A DNA stretch of 64,000 nt, from contig OZ240205.1 of the NCBI GenBank assembly GCA_965197395.1, positions 248,001 through 312,000 on the forward strand. Reading direction: 5' to 3'. Both the position numbers and the translations under genes were made by a program. This stretch comes from CAZYFH01 sp965197395 (lineage in GTDB: Bacteria; Acidobacteriota; Vicinamibacteria; Vicinamibacterales; UBA8438). This document shows positions 25,726 through 33,787 of the stretch, piece by piece. The first letter of the stretch is position 1. Each line of letters starts with the position of its first letter. The notes beneath the pieces are model-generated. The model saw only the letters and a list, made by a program, of their open reading frames with translations. It was not told the origin of the DNA and did not search any database.

Positions 25726-27734
25726 GTGACGATCCCGCGCCGGCACGAGCTGACCGCGCTCGGTTTGAGCGTCGTTTCTGCGGCGTTCGCGGTCCTCGCA
25801 CAGTCCCTCTGGTGGAGCGGCGACGTACCCCTGGTCGTCAAGCTCGCGACCGCGGGCATCGGGATCCTGGCGTTTTTCCGGCCCGCCGATGCGCTCCTGA
25901 TCGTCGCCGCGTTGACGCCGCTCACTCGCGTGCTCGGGGTCACCATCTGGCCATCAGAGCAGCCGGTCCATCTCACCGAGGCTGTGGCCCTCGTGTTTCT
26001 CAGCGGCGCGTTGTTACGTGGAGCACGCCACCGGCTCGACCCAGCCCTCACGTTGCCGATTCACACGCCGGCGGTCGTGTTTGCGGCGGTCGTCGTCACG
26101 TCGTGCCTGGTGCTCGCGATGGTCATGCAAGTGTGGCACGACTACCCGTGGCCCTTCTATCAGCGCTTAGGAGTGTTCCTGGCTCGCGACTACCTAGCAT
26201 CGACCCCGGACTTCCGCCCATGGGGTGCCTGGCCGGCGGGTCTGGGCTTTGCCAGCACGGCCGCGCTGCTGTTGGAGGGCATCGCGCTGCTCGTCGCGAC
26301 CGGCACGCTCGTCCGACGCGACCCGACGCTCGTCGTCCGGCTCGCGAGAATGCTTGTGGCGGGTGCCGTGGGAGCCGCCCTGCTGAGCCTGTCCGATTTC
26401 GCAGCCGATCTGATTCGAGGCGCCACATTCGGGAGCATTCAGGACACGCTCGTGCACGCGGGCTGGGCGCGGCACGTTCGGAAGGTCAACGTCGCCGGCT
26501 CGCATTTCGTGCTTCTGGCCCTCGTGGCACTCGGGCTGTCTTTCGACCGGGCCGGCGACGCCCGGCGTGGGCCGCGGCCACGGGCGTCATCGTCGTGGCG
26601 CTCGTGCTGACTGGCTCCCGAACGGCGCTCCTGGCGTTCGGCGCAGTGCTCACGCCACTGGTCGCACGCGCACTCCTCCCCGCGATGCGCCGGCTGCGCC
26701 TGGCACTGGCGCTGACCCTCGCGGTGCTGCTCGTCGTTGTGCTCGGATTGGTTATCGAACGCCCGCCCGAGACCGAGGAACCGACACCGGCCGTGCAATC
26801 GCTGCGCATACGACAAGCGTTCGCGGACACCAGTCTGCGGATGTGGGCGAGCGAGCCGGCATTCGGGGTTGGCGTCGGGCAATACTACCCGCTGTTTGCC
26901 GACTTCAGCGGCCCCGAGCTCCAGAAGCTCTATCCGCGCGAGAACGCGCACAACAACTTCCTACAGATCGGCGCCGAGCTCGGAACGGTCGGGCTGGGTG
27001 CGTTCTTGTGGCTGGTCGGCTGTGCCGTGTGGGGAGCGTGGGGATACGCACGGCGCCATCCCGGCGACGTGCGCGTGATCGCGTGCGTCGGCGGCGTCCT
27101 CGCGTTCCTGATCACTTGCCTGGCAGGCCACCCGCTGCTGTTCGCCGAAGCAAGCTATCCGTTCTGGATCGTGCTCGGCATTCTGGCCGGACTGCCCGTG
27201 GCGCCGAACGCGAGTCCGGATGTCGCGCCCGGGCCTGTCCACATCCGCTCGATCGGTTTCCGACCTGGACGCCTCGCGCTGGCGGTCCTCCTGCTCGGCA
27301 TCGTGGCCTCCGTCCCCTGGCGTTTTACGCAGCACAAGCGCAACATCAACTACGCGCTCGTCAGCTACGGGTTCCACCAGTGGGAGACTGAGCCGTCGGG
27401 CCTGCGCTATCGGTGGACAAGCGACCGGTCGACCGACTTCGTACCAGCCGGCGCGAATCGTGTGTCGCTATCGCTGCAGGCGCTGAGGACCGAGCACCAT
27501 TCGGAGTTCGTGGTGGCCATCAGCCTCGACGGCCGTGACGTCGAGCGTATCCGCCTGGTTGACGGCCAGTGGCGACAGGTCCAGTTCGCCGTGCCGCTCG
27601 AGACGAGCGGCCGCCCACACCGACTCGACTTCCGCGTATCGCCCGCATGGACCCCGGCTGCCGTCCTACCCAACTCGACAGACGAGCGTCGCCTCGGCGT
27701 AAAGGTCAGCGAGCTCGACGTGACCACGGGCTAG
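25726..27734 (+). pseudogene. O-antigen ligase/polymerase-like membrane protein, frameshifted
   Basis: From GTG 25726 a hydrophobic protein reads to ...LSFDRAGDARR and then becomes nonsense, stopping at 26610. The continuation is in another frame from about 26562 (PAWAAATGVIVVALVLTGSR) and runs to 27734. Joined, the product is about 670 aa with a dozen helices, the Wzy_C-type SRTALLAF and HNNFLQIGAELGTVG motifs, and a C-terminal beta-rich domain. One base lost or gained near 26550-26565 explains it. Either the gene is broken or the assembly has an error. The 3' end overlaps the convergent GT2 gene by 29 bp. Confidence 0.75.
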
Positions 27735-28593
27735 TCGACAGGAGCTTCCATCGGCAGCGCGCCTCGAGCAGCGTCCATGCGAGCCAGCGCTTCGGGTTCC
27801 AGTGACCGCGGGCGACGTGTGTCGTGTAGTAGATGAAGGCGCTGCGATGAAACGCGCGCACGGCGAGCGGCCCCGCGCTGTCGGCCGAGCCGCCGACAAC
27901 GTGTACCGCCTCGGCAGCCGGCACGTAGCGAATCGTCCATCCAGTGTCGCGCAGCCGGCGGCACAGGTCGGCATCCTCCCAGTACAGAAAGTAGCGCTGG
28001 TCGAATCCGCCGATCTCCGCGAGGGCGGTTCGCCTCGCCAGCATGCACGCACCGGACACCCAGTCGACCTCGGCGCCGTCCGGGTGGCCGCTGCCGAACC
28101 CCTCCCGCTTCACGTTGCGCTGTGCCACCGGCGAGCGCGGAATCAGTCGTGTGAACAACGTCGACCGGCCGAACAGTCCCGTGACCATGGTTGGATCGCC
28201 ACGAGCACTGCCCTGAACGGACCCATCTCGACTCAGCACCCGGGGGCCAACGACCGCGCAGCGGGCCTGTCGGTCCAGCGTGGCAGTGAGTCGCCGCATT
28301 GCCTCGGGTCGGAGCTGGCAGTCTGGGTTGAGAACCAGGACCAGATCGCCGACGCTCGTGGACACCCCTCGATTGACCGCGGCCGCGAAGCCGGCATTCT
28401 CGGTGTTCCGTACGAGCCGGACGGGTCCGGGCCCCATCGTGGCCACGTTCTCGCTGCCATCGGTCGACGCGTTGTCGACGACGACGACATCCCAACCGCT
28501 CACCTGCATGTCGCGCGCGAGCGCGCCGAGGCAAAGCGCCAGATGACCGCCGCTATTGCAGTTGACGATCACGACGGACACGGACGGACTCAT
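27706..28593 (-). CDS. GT2-family glycosyltransferase (rhamnosyltransferase-like)
   Basis: This is a 295-aa GT-A enzyme. It begins MSPSVSVVIVNCNSGGHLAL and has VVVVDNASTDGS, the metal-binding region LVLVLNPDCQLRPEAM and the acceptor motif GGFDQRYFLYWEDADLCRRL, which is typical of WbbL/rhamnosyltransferase-like enzymes. The ATG at 28593 overlaps the upstream stop. Donor specificity cannot be told from sequence alone; TDP-rhamnose is plausible since rmlD is nearby. Confidence 0.88.
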   Translation of the reverse strand: MSPSVSVVIVNCNSGGHLALCLGALARDMQVSGWDVVVVDNASTDGSENVATMGPGPVRLVRNTENAGFAAAVNRGVSTSVGDLVLVLNPDCQLRPEAMRRLTATLDRQARCAVVGPRVLSRDGSVQGSARGDPTMVTGLFGRSTLFTRLIPRSPVAQRNVKREGFGSGHPDGAEVDWVSGACMLARRTALAEIGGFDQRYFLYWEDADLCRRLRDTGWTIRYVPAAEAVHVVGGSADSAGPLAVRAFHRSAFIYYTTHVARGHWNPKRWLAWTLLEARCRWKLLSTSPWSRRAR

Positions 28594-29594
28594 CTCGAGC
28601 TCATGAGGTGGCTGGCGACCAGCTTTTCACGCGGCTTCTTCCAGAGCCAGCCCCGTTCCATCATCGACCACAGCTCGCCGACCGCGCGCGTACGGCCTGC
28701 CTGCACGGCGCGGCGCTTGCGCCAAACGGCCGGCAGACCTCGAACCGCCGCGGCCTTGCCAGCGAGAAACGGGCGCAGGCGCCCGGCGGCGGTGAAGTGC
28801 GCGGCGCCGACGAGACCGTAGGCGAGATGCACGGGCAGCGAACGCAACAGAATCGGCCACGGGGTGTCCTTGACGTACACCCATTCCAGGTTGCGCTGAC
28901 CGTAGAAGACCGCTGCCGGACTCAAAAGCCCCAGCGTCGCGCTCCCCGCGTGCGCGACGACCGCCTCGGCCACATACAGGCACCGATGCCCTCGCAACTG
29001 CAACCGATACGAGAGATCGACATCCTCGTACACCATGAAGAAATCGTCATCGAATCCGCCCACATCCTCGAAGGCGCTGCGCCGGACCATACAGGCGGCG
29101 CCACACGCCCCAAACACCTCGCGTGTGTCACCGGCCTCGGCCACGGAGCGGCCATACGCGCATTTGAACGCCCCGCCGGCACGCAGATAGCCGTCGCCTG
29201 CGCTGTCGATCCGGTCGGGATCCTGGAGCATGACGATGCGCGCAGTAGCGAACCCCGCGCCGCTCCGCTCGAGCCCGTCGCGCAACCGGCGAGCCCATCC
29301 AGGCCGCGGCACGGTGTCGTTGTTGAGAAACGCGAGATAGCGGCCACGCGCTGTGCTCGCCGCGGCGTTGTTCCCGTGCGCAAACCCAGTATTCTCCTGT
29401 AGCGCGACCACGCGCACGCGTGGAAACTGCTCGCGCACCATGCCCGTCGATCCGTCGGATGATCCATTGTCGACGACGAGCGTCTCACATTCGGGAGACG
29501 CATCCGCCGCCAGCGCCGTCAGGCACTGGCGCAGGCGAACACGCCCGTTGTAGTTGAGGATGATGATGCTGATGTCGGGTGCGGCGGACGGCAC
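28590..29594 (-). CDS. GT2-family glycosyltransferase
   Basis: This 334-aa GT2 enzyme starts at GTG 29594: PSAAPDISIIILNYNGRVRL. Motifs are VVDNGSSDGSTGMV, YLAFLNNDTVPRPGW and GGFDDDFFMVYEDVDLSYRL. A hydrophobic stretch near residues 240-270 (YGQRNLEWVYVKDTPWPILL) may hold it at the membrane. It is a paralogue of the downstream gene, coupled by a 4-bp overlap. A rhamnosyl- or similar transferase role is inferred. Confidence 0.87.
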   Translation of the reverse strand: MPSAAPDISIIILNYNGRVRLRQCLTALAADASPECETLVVDNGSSDGSTGMVREQFPRVRVVALQENTGFAHGNNAAASTARGRYLAFLNNDTVPRPGWARRLRDGLERSGAGFATARIVMLQDPDRIDSAGDGYLRAGGAFKCAYGRSVAEAGDTREVFGACGAACMVRRSAFEDVGGFDDDFFMVYEDVDLSYRLQLRGHRCLYVAEAVVAHAGSATLGLLSPAAVFYGQRNLEWVYVKDTPWPILLRSLPVHLAYGLVGAAHFTAAGRLRPFLAGKAAAVRGLPAVWRKRRAVQAGRTRAVGELWSMMERGWLWKKPREKLVASHLMSSR

Positions 29595-29658
29595 ATCTAG
29601 GCCAAGGGCGACTGGTGGGGTTCAGCCGAGGCGATCCTTCACAAACGAGTCGACGGCA

Positions 29659-30099
29659 TCACGGCACATCCACAACTCGATGCGCCATCAGTGGCCCATA
29701 GGCGAAGCTCGCGTCGTAGCTTCCCTGTGCCGCGTATTCGTGGGACGTTTCGAAGCGTCGGCGGATCACGACCTCAGGCGTCCACGGTGCACAGCTCGGG
29801 GTAACCGTCAGCCCCGGACCGTCTCCGAAGCTCCAGGTCGATGACACGCAATACAAATCGCGGTTGTTGTCGGGCCCGCCGACGATCTGGGCCACGAAGT
29901 GGTACGATCGTGTCTGTCCTTCGACGACTTCGGCAGCAAGGGCCAGCTGCACCTCCGGTTGAGCGATGCCGCGTCTCGTGCCGGCCGACGGATCAGTTCG
30001 GGTAGGCAACCACCCTGCGCTGCTCGGCGCGCAGGTCGCTCCACTCAACACGGCCAACCAGACCGCGAGCCCCAACATCCTCGATCGTCCGCCATACAT
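29659..30099 (-). CDS. Small secreted protein with PKD-like domain
   Basis: From ATG 30099 (AAGGAG 6 bp upstream) the 146-aa protein begins MYGGRSRMLGLAVWLAVLSG, a signal peptide. The mature part (YCVSSTWSFGDGP...RRRFETSHEYAAQGSYDASF) has the WSFGDG and hydrophobic-Y pattern of a PKD/Ig-like beta domain. The ORF can be extended to 30156, but the Shine-Dalgarno supports 30099. It probably works outside the cell, perhaps in adhesion. Just upstream lies a reversed DUF11 fragment. Confidence 0.65.
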   Translation of the reverse strand: MYGGRSRMLGLAVWLAVLSGATCAPSSAGWLPTRTDPSAGTRRGIAQPEVQLALAAEVVEGQTRSYHFVAQIVGGPDNNRDLYCVSSTWSFGDGPGLTVTPSCAPWTPEVVIRRRFETSHEYAAQGSYDASFAYGPLMAHRVVDVP

Positions 30100-30117
30100 C
30101 GCGCGCTCCTTGAGATG

Positions 30118-30925
30118 GGAGGCCGACCTGGATGTCGGGGAGACGGTCATCTGCACGGCGGTCGCCTATGCGGTGACCCAGGCCGACATCGACGCGGGCT
30201 CGGTAACGAATCTGGCGACGGCGTCGGCCGCTGGCACAAGCTCGAACCAGGACTCGGTGGTGGTGACTGCGACGCAGACCCCGGCGCTGACGTTGGTGAA
30301 GTCGACGACGACGACGAACTACGCGACACCGGGCGACGTGCTTGACTACAGCTACTCCGTGACCAACATCGGGAACGTGACGCTGGCCGAGCCGGTGACG
30401 ATCGCGGATGACAAGACGCCGGCGACCTGTGCGCTGAGCGGCGACGGCGACCTGGATGTCGGGGAGACGGTCATCTGCACGGCGGTCGCCTATGCGGTGA
30501 CCCAGGCCGACATCGACGCGGGCTCGGTAACGAATCTGGCGACGGCGTCGGCCGCTGGCACAAGCTCGAACCAGGACTCGGTGGTGGTGACTGCGACGCA
30601 GAATCCGGCCATCACGGTGGTGAAAACCGGCGCGTTCGCCGACGACGGCAACCTTGACGGCTTCGCCGATCCGGGCGAGAGCATCAGCTACACGTTCGCG
30701 GTGAGTAATGGCGGGAACGTGACGCTGACCAACGTGACGGTGACTGACCCGCTGGTGACGGTGAGTGGCAGCGCGACGACGTTGGGCGTGGGCGAGACGG
30801 ACACGACGACGTTCACGGCCAGCTACATCATCACGCAAGCGGACATCGACACCGGGACCGTACCCAACACGGCGACGGCGGACTCGGACGAGTCGGACCC
30901 GGCGGTCGGTCCCACGTCGAAGCGG
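30118..30925 (+). pseudogene. Internal DUF11-repeat fragment in reverse orientation
   Basis: Within a plus-strand frame (29966-31144), only about 30118-30925 encodes sensible protein: DUF11-type beta repeats such as LTLVKSTTTTNYATPGDVLD and ISYTFAVSNGGNVTLTNVTV. Outside it the frame reads as antisense of other genes. It has no start, signal peptide or natural end. The neighbouring DUF11 gene lies on the opposite strand and loses its sense exactly at this boundary. The fragment therefore looks like part of that gene or a paralogue turned round by recombination, or by misassembly of repeats. Confidence 0.65.
30124..30602 (+). repeat. Perfect 155-bp direct repeat
   Basis: Positions 30124-30278 and 30448-30602 are identical as far as I can compare them by eye. 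The offset is 324 bp (108 codons). Each copy encodes DVGETVICTAVAYAVTQADI and what follows. Identity at the DNA level over 155 bp suggests recent duplication or gene conversion. Confidence 0.85.
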
Positions 30926-30929
30926 CAGG

Positions 30930-31912
30930 CCAACCGCGGCCAGGCCCGAGAGCACCGCGTCGAGGTCGTCCGTGAAGGTGATGTTGGTCGCCGTGAAGTC
31001 TCGATCCAGGTTTTCGATCGTGAACGCCAGCGTCGCGGTGGCGCCGGGAGCGACCGGATCGTTCGTGAACGACTTCCCGAGTACGTTGACGGGAACGTCC
31101 AGCTTAGCGATGGCAAACCCGCTCGAGATCGTCAAATTCTCTAGCAGTTCTCCTGAAACGTTGTTGAATACGCCAGAGGCTGTCGTCGTCACGTCGACCT
31201 GGATCGTGCAAGTCGCAAACGCCAAGACAGTTAACCCACCGACCGTGATCACCCCGGCTCCGGAAGCAGCGGTGATTGTCGCGAAGGTGCACGTGTGGGA
31301 CGCGGCGGGTATCGAGGCGACGACCATCCCGGTGGGTAGCAAGTCGGTGAACCCCAGGAGAGTCTCGACGCCCTCGTTGTCGCTGTTGTCGATCGTGAAC
31401 GTTAGGGTGCTGGTGCCTCCCTGCGGGATGCTGCTGGGCGAAAAGCTCTTGCTGAACCCGGGACGATCCTCATCGACAGTCAGGGTGGCTACGGCGGTGC
31501 CGCTATTGCCCGCGCTCGAATTCAAGTCGCCCGACGTGTTCACACCGGTGACCGAAGCGGTCACATTCACATCGACCGTGCAGCTGCTGTTGGCCCCGAG
31601 CTTTCCGCCAGTCAGGCTGATGCTCGTCCCGCCATCGGGCGCAGCAACCACGGCATCGGTGCAGGTCGTTGTGGCGACCGCGGGCGTAGCGATTGTCATC
31701 CCGAACGGCAAGATGTCGGTAAACGCCAGATCGCTCACAGGCGACGCACTGGCGTCTGTGATGGTAAACGTGAGGGTGGCTGTGCTTCACGGGCCGATCG
31801 TAGCCGGGCTGAACGACTTGGCGAAACTCGGCGGCTGTGCGGCCGCCGGCGCCGCCGCCAGGAGGACCAGGGCCGGCAGGAAGCTGATGAGATGGCGACG
31901 TGAGCAGCGCAT
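30930..31912 (-). pseudogene. Secreted DUF11 repeat protein, broken by a stop codon and a 3' rearrangement
   Basis: ATG 31912 starts MRCSRRHLISFLPALVLLAA, a signal peptide, followed by AQPPSFAKSFSPATIGP. An in-frame TGA at 31789-31787 then stops it. The same frame goes on at once with STATLTFTITDASASPVSD and typical repeat blocks (KSFSPSSIPQGGTSTLTFTI). At about 30930 it changes to Arg-rich nonsense (LSGLAAVGLPLRRGTDRR). The stop replaces what is often a Gly codon (GGA to TGA). Proteins of this class are large surface or secreted beta-repeat proteins. Confidence 0.7.
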
Positions 31913-32012
31913 CGAGGTGCTCCTCGCGATGGGACCCCGGGCCCCAGTGTGCCCAGAGAGAGGCACCGACCGGAGCAGCCGGGCTCGCCGTCCCCAACCC
32001 GGCACGGTAGTC

Positions 32013-32028
32013 TAGTGTCCTGTCACTG
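32013..32028 (+). repeat. Solitary IS630-like terminal sequence
   Basis: TAGTGTCCTGTCACTG matches the IS630 left end at 20590 (TAGTGTCCTGTAACAG) at 14 of 16 bases, including the TA. No transposase or second end lies within the next kilobase. It may be the scar of a deleted element, located just upstream of the broken DUF11 gene. Confidence 0.5.
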
Positions 32029-32077
32029 TCATTCGCAACACAATTCCCAGGTCTCACGAGGCGGCGTATCGGCTAGC

Positions 32078-32126
32078 GCTTCCATTGCTGTTGATTTAGG
32101 CTTCTTAAATATCATATAATGGAAGC
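32078..32126 (+). promoter_or_regulatory. vapBC promoter and probable operator
   Basis: TTGATT (32091-32096) and TATAAT (32115-32120) are spaced by 18 bp, a good housekeeping promoter in an AT-rich island. The inverted repeat GCTTCCAT (32078-32085) / ATGGAAGC (32119-32126) flanks it, as expected for autoregulation by an antitoxin-toxin complex. The -10 box ends 6 bp before the antitoxin ATG, so the transcript may begin at or next to the start codon. Confidence 0.6.
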
Positions 32127-32363
32127 ATGAAAACGTCGATAGATATTCCCGAAAGTGAACTGAGAGACGCGATGCGGTTCACGAATGCGAAGACCAAGCG
32201 TGAAGCGGTAGTCACCGTCCTTGAAGAGTTCAACCGCCGGCGGCGGACGGCCGAGCTCATCGTGTATTCCGGTACGTTCAGCGACAACTTCCCCACAAAC
32301 GAAGAGATCGAGGCGGTCGATGCCGAGCGCGACAGGGGGCGCCATGGCCGTTCTCGTCGATAG
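32127..32363 (+). CDS. vapB: VapB-family antitoxin
   Basis: This 78-aa protein reads MKTSIDIPESELRDAMRFTN followed by AKTKREAVVTVLEEFNRRRR. That is the ribbon-helix-helix type of VapB that binds DNA and whose C-terminal tail neutralises the VapC nuclease. It probably represses its own promoter. The stop at 32361-32363 lies within the first copy of a 35-bp duplication that also contains the toxin start; before the duplication the two genes would have overlapped by 20 bp. Confidence 0.88.
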   Translation: MKTSIDIPESELRDAMRFTNAKTKREAVVTVLEEFNRRRRTAELIVYSGTFSDNFPTNEEIEAVDAERDRGRHGRSRR

Positions 32364-32410
32364 CTCGCTGTGGGCGCCATGGCCGTTCTCGTCGATAGCT
32401 CGCTCTGGGT
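32341..32410 (+). repeat. 35-bp tandem duplication at the vapB/vapC junction
   Basis: Copies at 32341-32375 and 32376-32410 differ at two bases. Each contains GCCATGGCCGTTCTCGTCGA, the toxin start codon. The first copy holds the antitoxin end and a toxin start that runs out of frame; the second copy starts the real toxin. Confidence 0.9.
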
Positions 32411-32756
32411 GCACCAACTTCGTCGGAGCGGCGACCCCGCGAAGCGCGATCGGGTGCACGTCTTGCTGCAAGGCGGTGATGCCGCGTGGTGCCCTGTCGT
32501 GCGACTCGAGCTGTGGCGAGGAGTCACCAACGACGCCGAGCGGAAGACGCTCCGGCACTATGCGGCTGTCCTGTCCGACTACGAGATCTCGTCTGCGGTC
32601 TGGGAGCGTGCGATTCGGATGGCTGATCGCGGTCGGGCAGCGGGCCAGACCGTTCCCTTCGCGGACCTTCTGATCTTCGCGTGTGCGAGGACCCATGGTC
32701 TCGACGTGGCGCACGATGACGTGCATTTCGAGCAACTGGCGCAACTCGACGTGTGA
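32379..32756 (+). CDS. vapC: VapC-family PIN-domain toxin
   Basis: This is a 125-aa PIN ribonuclease from ATG 32379 (a GTG at 32370 gives a slightly longer form). Acidic metal ligands are visible: Asp in MAVLVDSSLW, Glu in VVRLELWRG, Asp in TVPFADLLIF and Asp in LDVAHDDVHF. VapC toxins cleave RNA, often initiator tRNA or rRNA, when VapB is degraded. The gene is intact. It is separated from vapB only by the duplicated segment. Confidence 0.9.
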   Translation: MAVLVDSSLWVHQLRRSGDPAKRDRVHVLLQGGDAAWCPVVRLELWRGVTNDAERKTLRHYAAVLSDYEISSAVWERAIRMADRGRAAGQTVPFADLLIFACARTHGLDVAHDDVHFEQLAQLDV

Positions 32757-32800
32757 CCTCCAGCCGCGCCTCGGTCCCCAACGGTGTGCGGAAAAGGCGG

Positions 32801-33784
32801 CTAAAGCGTCGCGGTCCGCTGTTCCTGCTGCAACCGTTCGATGTCAGCATCGACCATCATCGCCACGAGACCCTCGAAGCCCACGGTGGGCTGCCAGCCG
32901 AGCACGCGCTGGGCCTTCGACGCGTCGCCGATCAAGTGCTCCACCTCCGCGGGGCGCAGCAGCGCCGGGTCGGTATCGACGTGGGCCTGCCAGTCGAGCC
33001 CAACGTGTCTGAACGCGGTCTCGACGAGGTCCCGCACCGAGTGGCTGATCCCGGTGGCAATCACGTAGTCCTCGGGCGCGTCCTCCTGCAGCATCCGCCA
33101 CATGGCCCGCACGTAGTCGCCGGCGTACCCCCAGTCGCGGTGCGCGTCCAGGTTGCCCAACACCAACCGATTGCTTAGCCCGAGCTTGATGCGGGCGACG
33201 CCGTCGCTGACCTTCCGCGTCACGAACTCGAGGCCCCGCCGCGGGGACTCGTGGTTGAACAGGATGCCGGAGACAGCAAACAGGTCGTAGCTTTCCCGAT
33301 AATTCACCGTGATGTAGTGCGCAAAGACCTTCGAGACCCCGTACGGACTGCGCGGATAGAACGGTGTGCTTTCCGATTGTGGCGTTTCCCGGACCTTGCC
33401 GAACATCTCGCTCGACGACGCCTGATAGACGCGAATCGAGGTGTCGACCTGCCGGATCGCCTCAAGGACTCGCGTCACCCCCTGGGCGTTGTACTCGCCT
33501 GTCAGCATCGGCTGTTCCCACGACGCCGGGACGAACGACATCGCGGCAAGATTGTAGAGTTCGGCCGGTCGCACGTCATCAATCACACGGATCAACGACA
33601 GCTGATCAAGCAAGTCAGCCGGTCGCAGGGTGACCTTGTCCAAGATATGCGCGATCCGCCAGGAGTTCGGAGCGCTGAGCCGGCGGACGATCCCAACGAC
33701 CTCGTAGCCTTGCTCAAGCAACAGCTCCGCCAGATACGACCCGTCCTGGCCGGTGATCCCGGTGATGATGGCGCGCTTCGACAT
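32801..33784 (-). CDS. gmd: GDP-mannose 4,6-dehydratase
   Basis: This 327-aa short-chain dehydrogenase/reductase converts GDP-mannose to GDP-4-keto-6-deoxymannose, the precursor of GDP-fucose, GDP-rhamnose and perosamine. Signatures are ITGITGQDGSYLAELLLEQG, SSSEMFGKV, the catalytic YGVSK (YxxxK), and ILFNHESPRRGLEFVTRKV. It follows the UDP-sugar dehydrogenase gene by 3 bp, in one operon. No fucose synthase or reductase is in the window, so the final sugar is unknown. Confidence 0.95.
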   Translation of the reverse strand: MSKRAIITGITGQDGSYLAELLLEQGYEVVGIVRRLSAPNSWRIAHILDKVTLRPADLLDQLSLIRVIDDVRPAELYNLAAMSFVPASWEQPMLTGEYNAQGVTRVLEAIRQVDTSIRVYQASSSEMFGKVRETPQSESTPFYPRSPYGVSKVFAHYITVNYRESYDLFAVSGILFNHESPRRGLEFVTRKVSDGVARIKLGLSNRLVLGNLDAHRDWGYAGDYVRAMWRMLQEDAPEDYVIATGISHSVRDLVETAFRHVGLDWQAHVDTDPALLRPAEVEHLIGDASKAQRVLGWQPTVGFEGLVAMMVDADIERLQQEQRTATL

Positions 33785-33787
33785 GAT

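Noticed and set aside
31787..31789. TGA read as an amino acid (recoding or another genetic code)
   Set aside because: TGA is used as a normal stop in many intact genes here (nqrD, gmd, rmlD, lpxL), and no recoding structure or special context is visible; a mutation or error is simpler.
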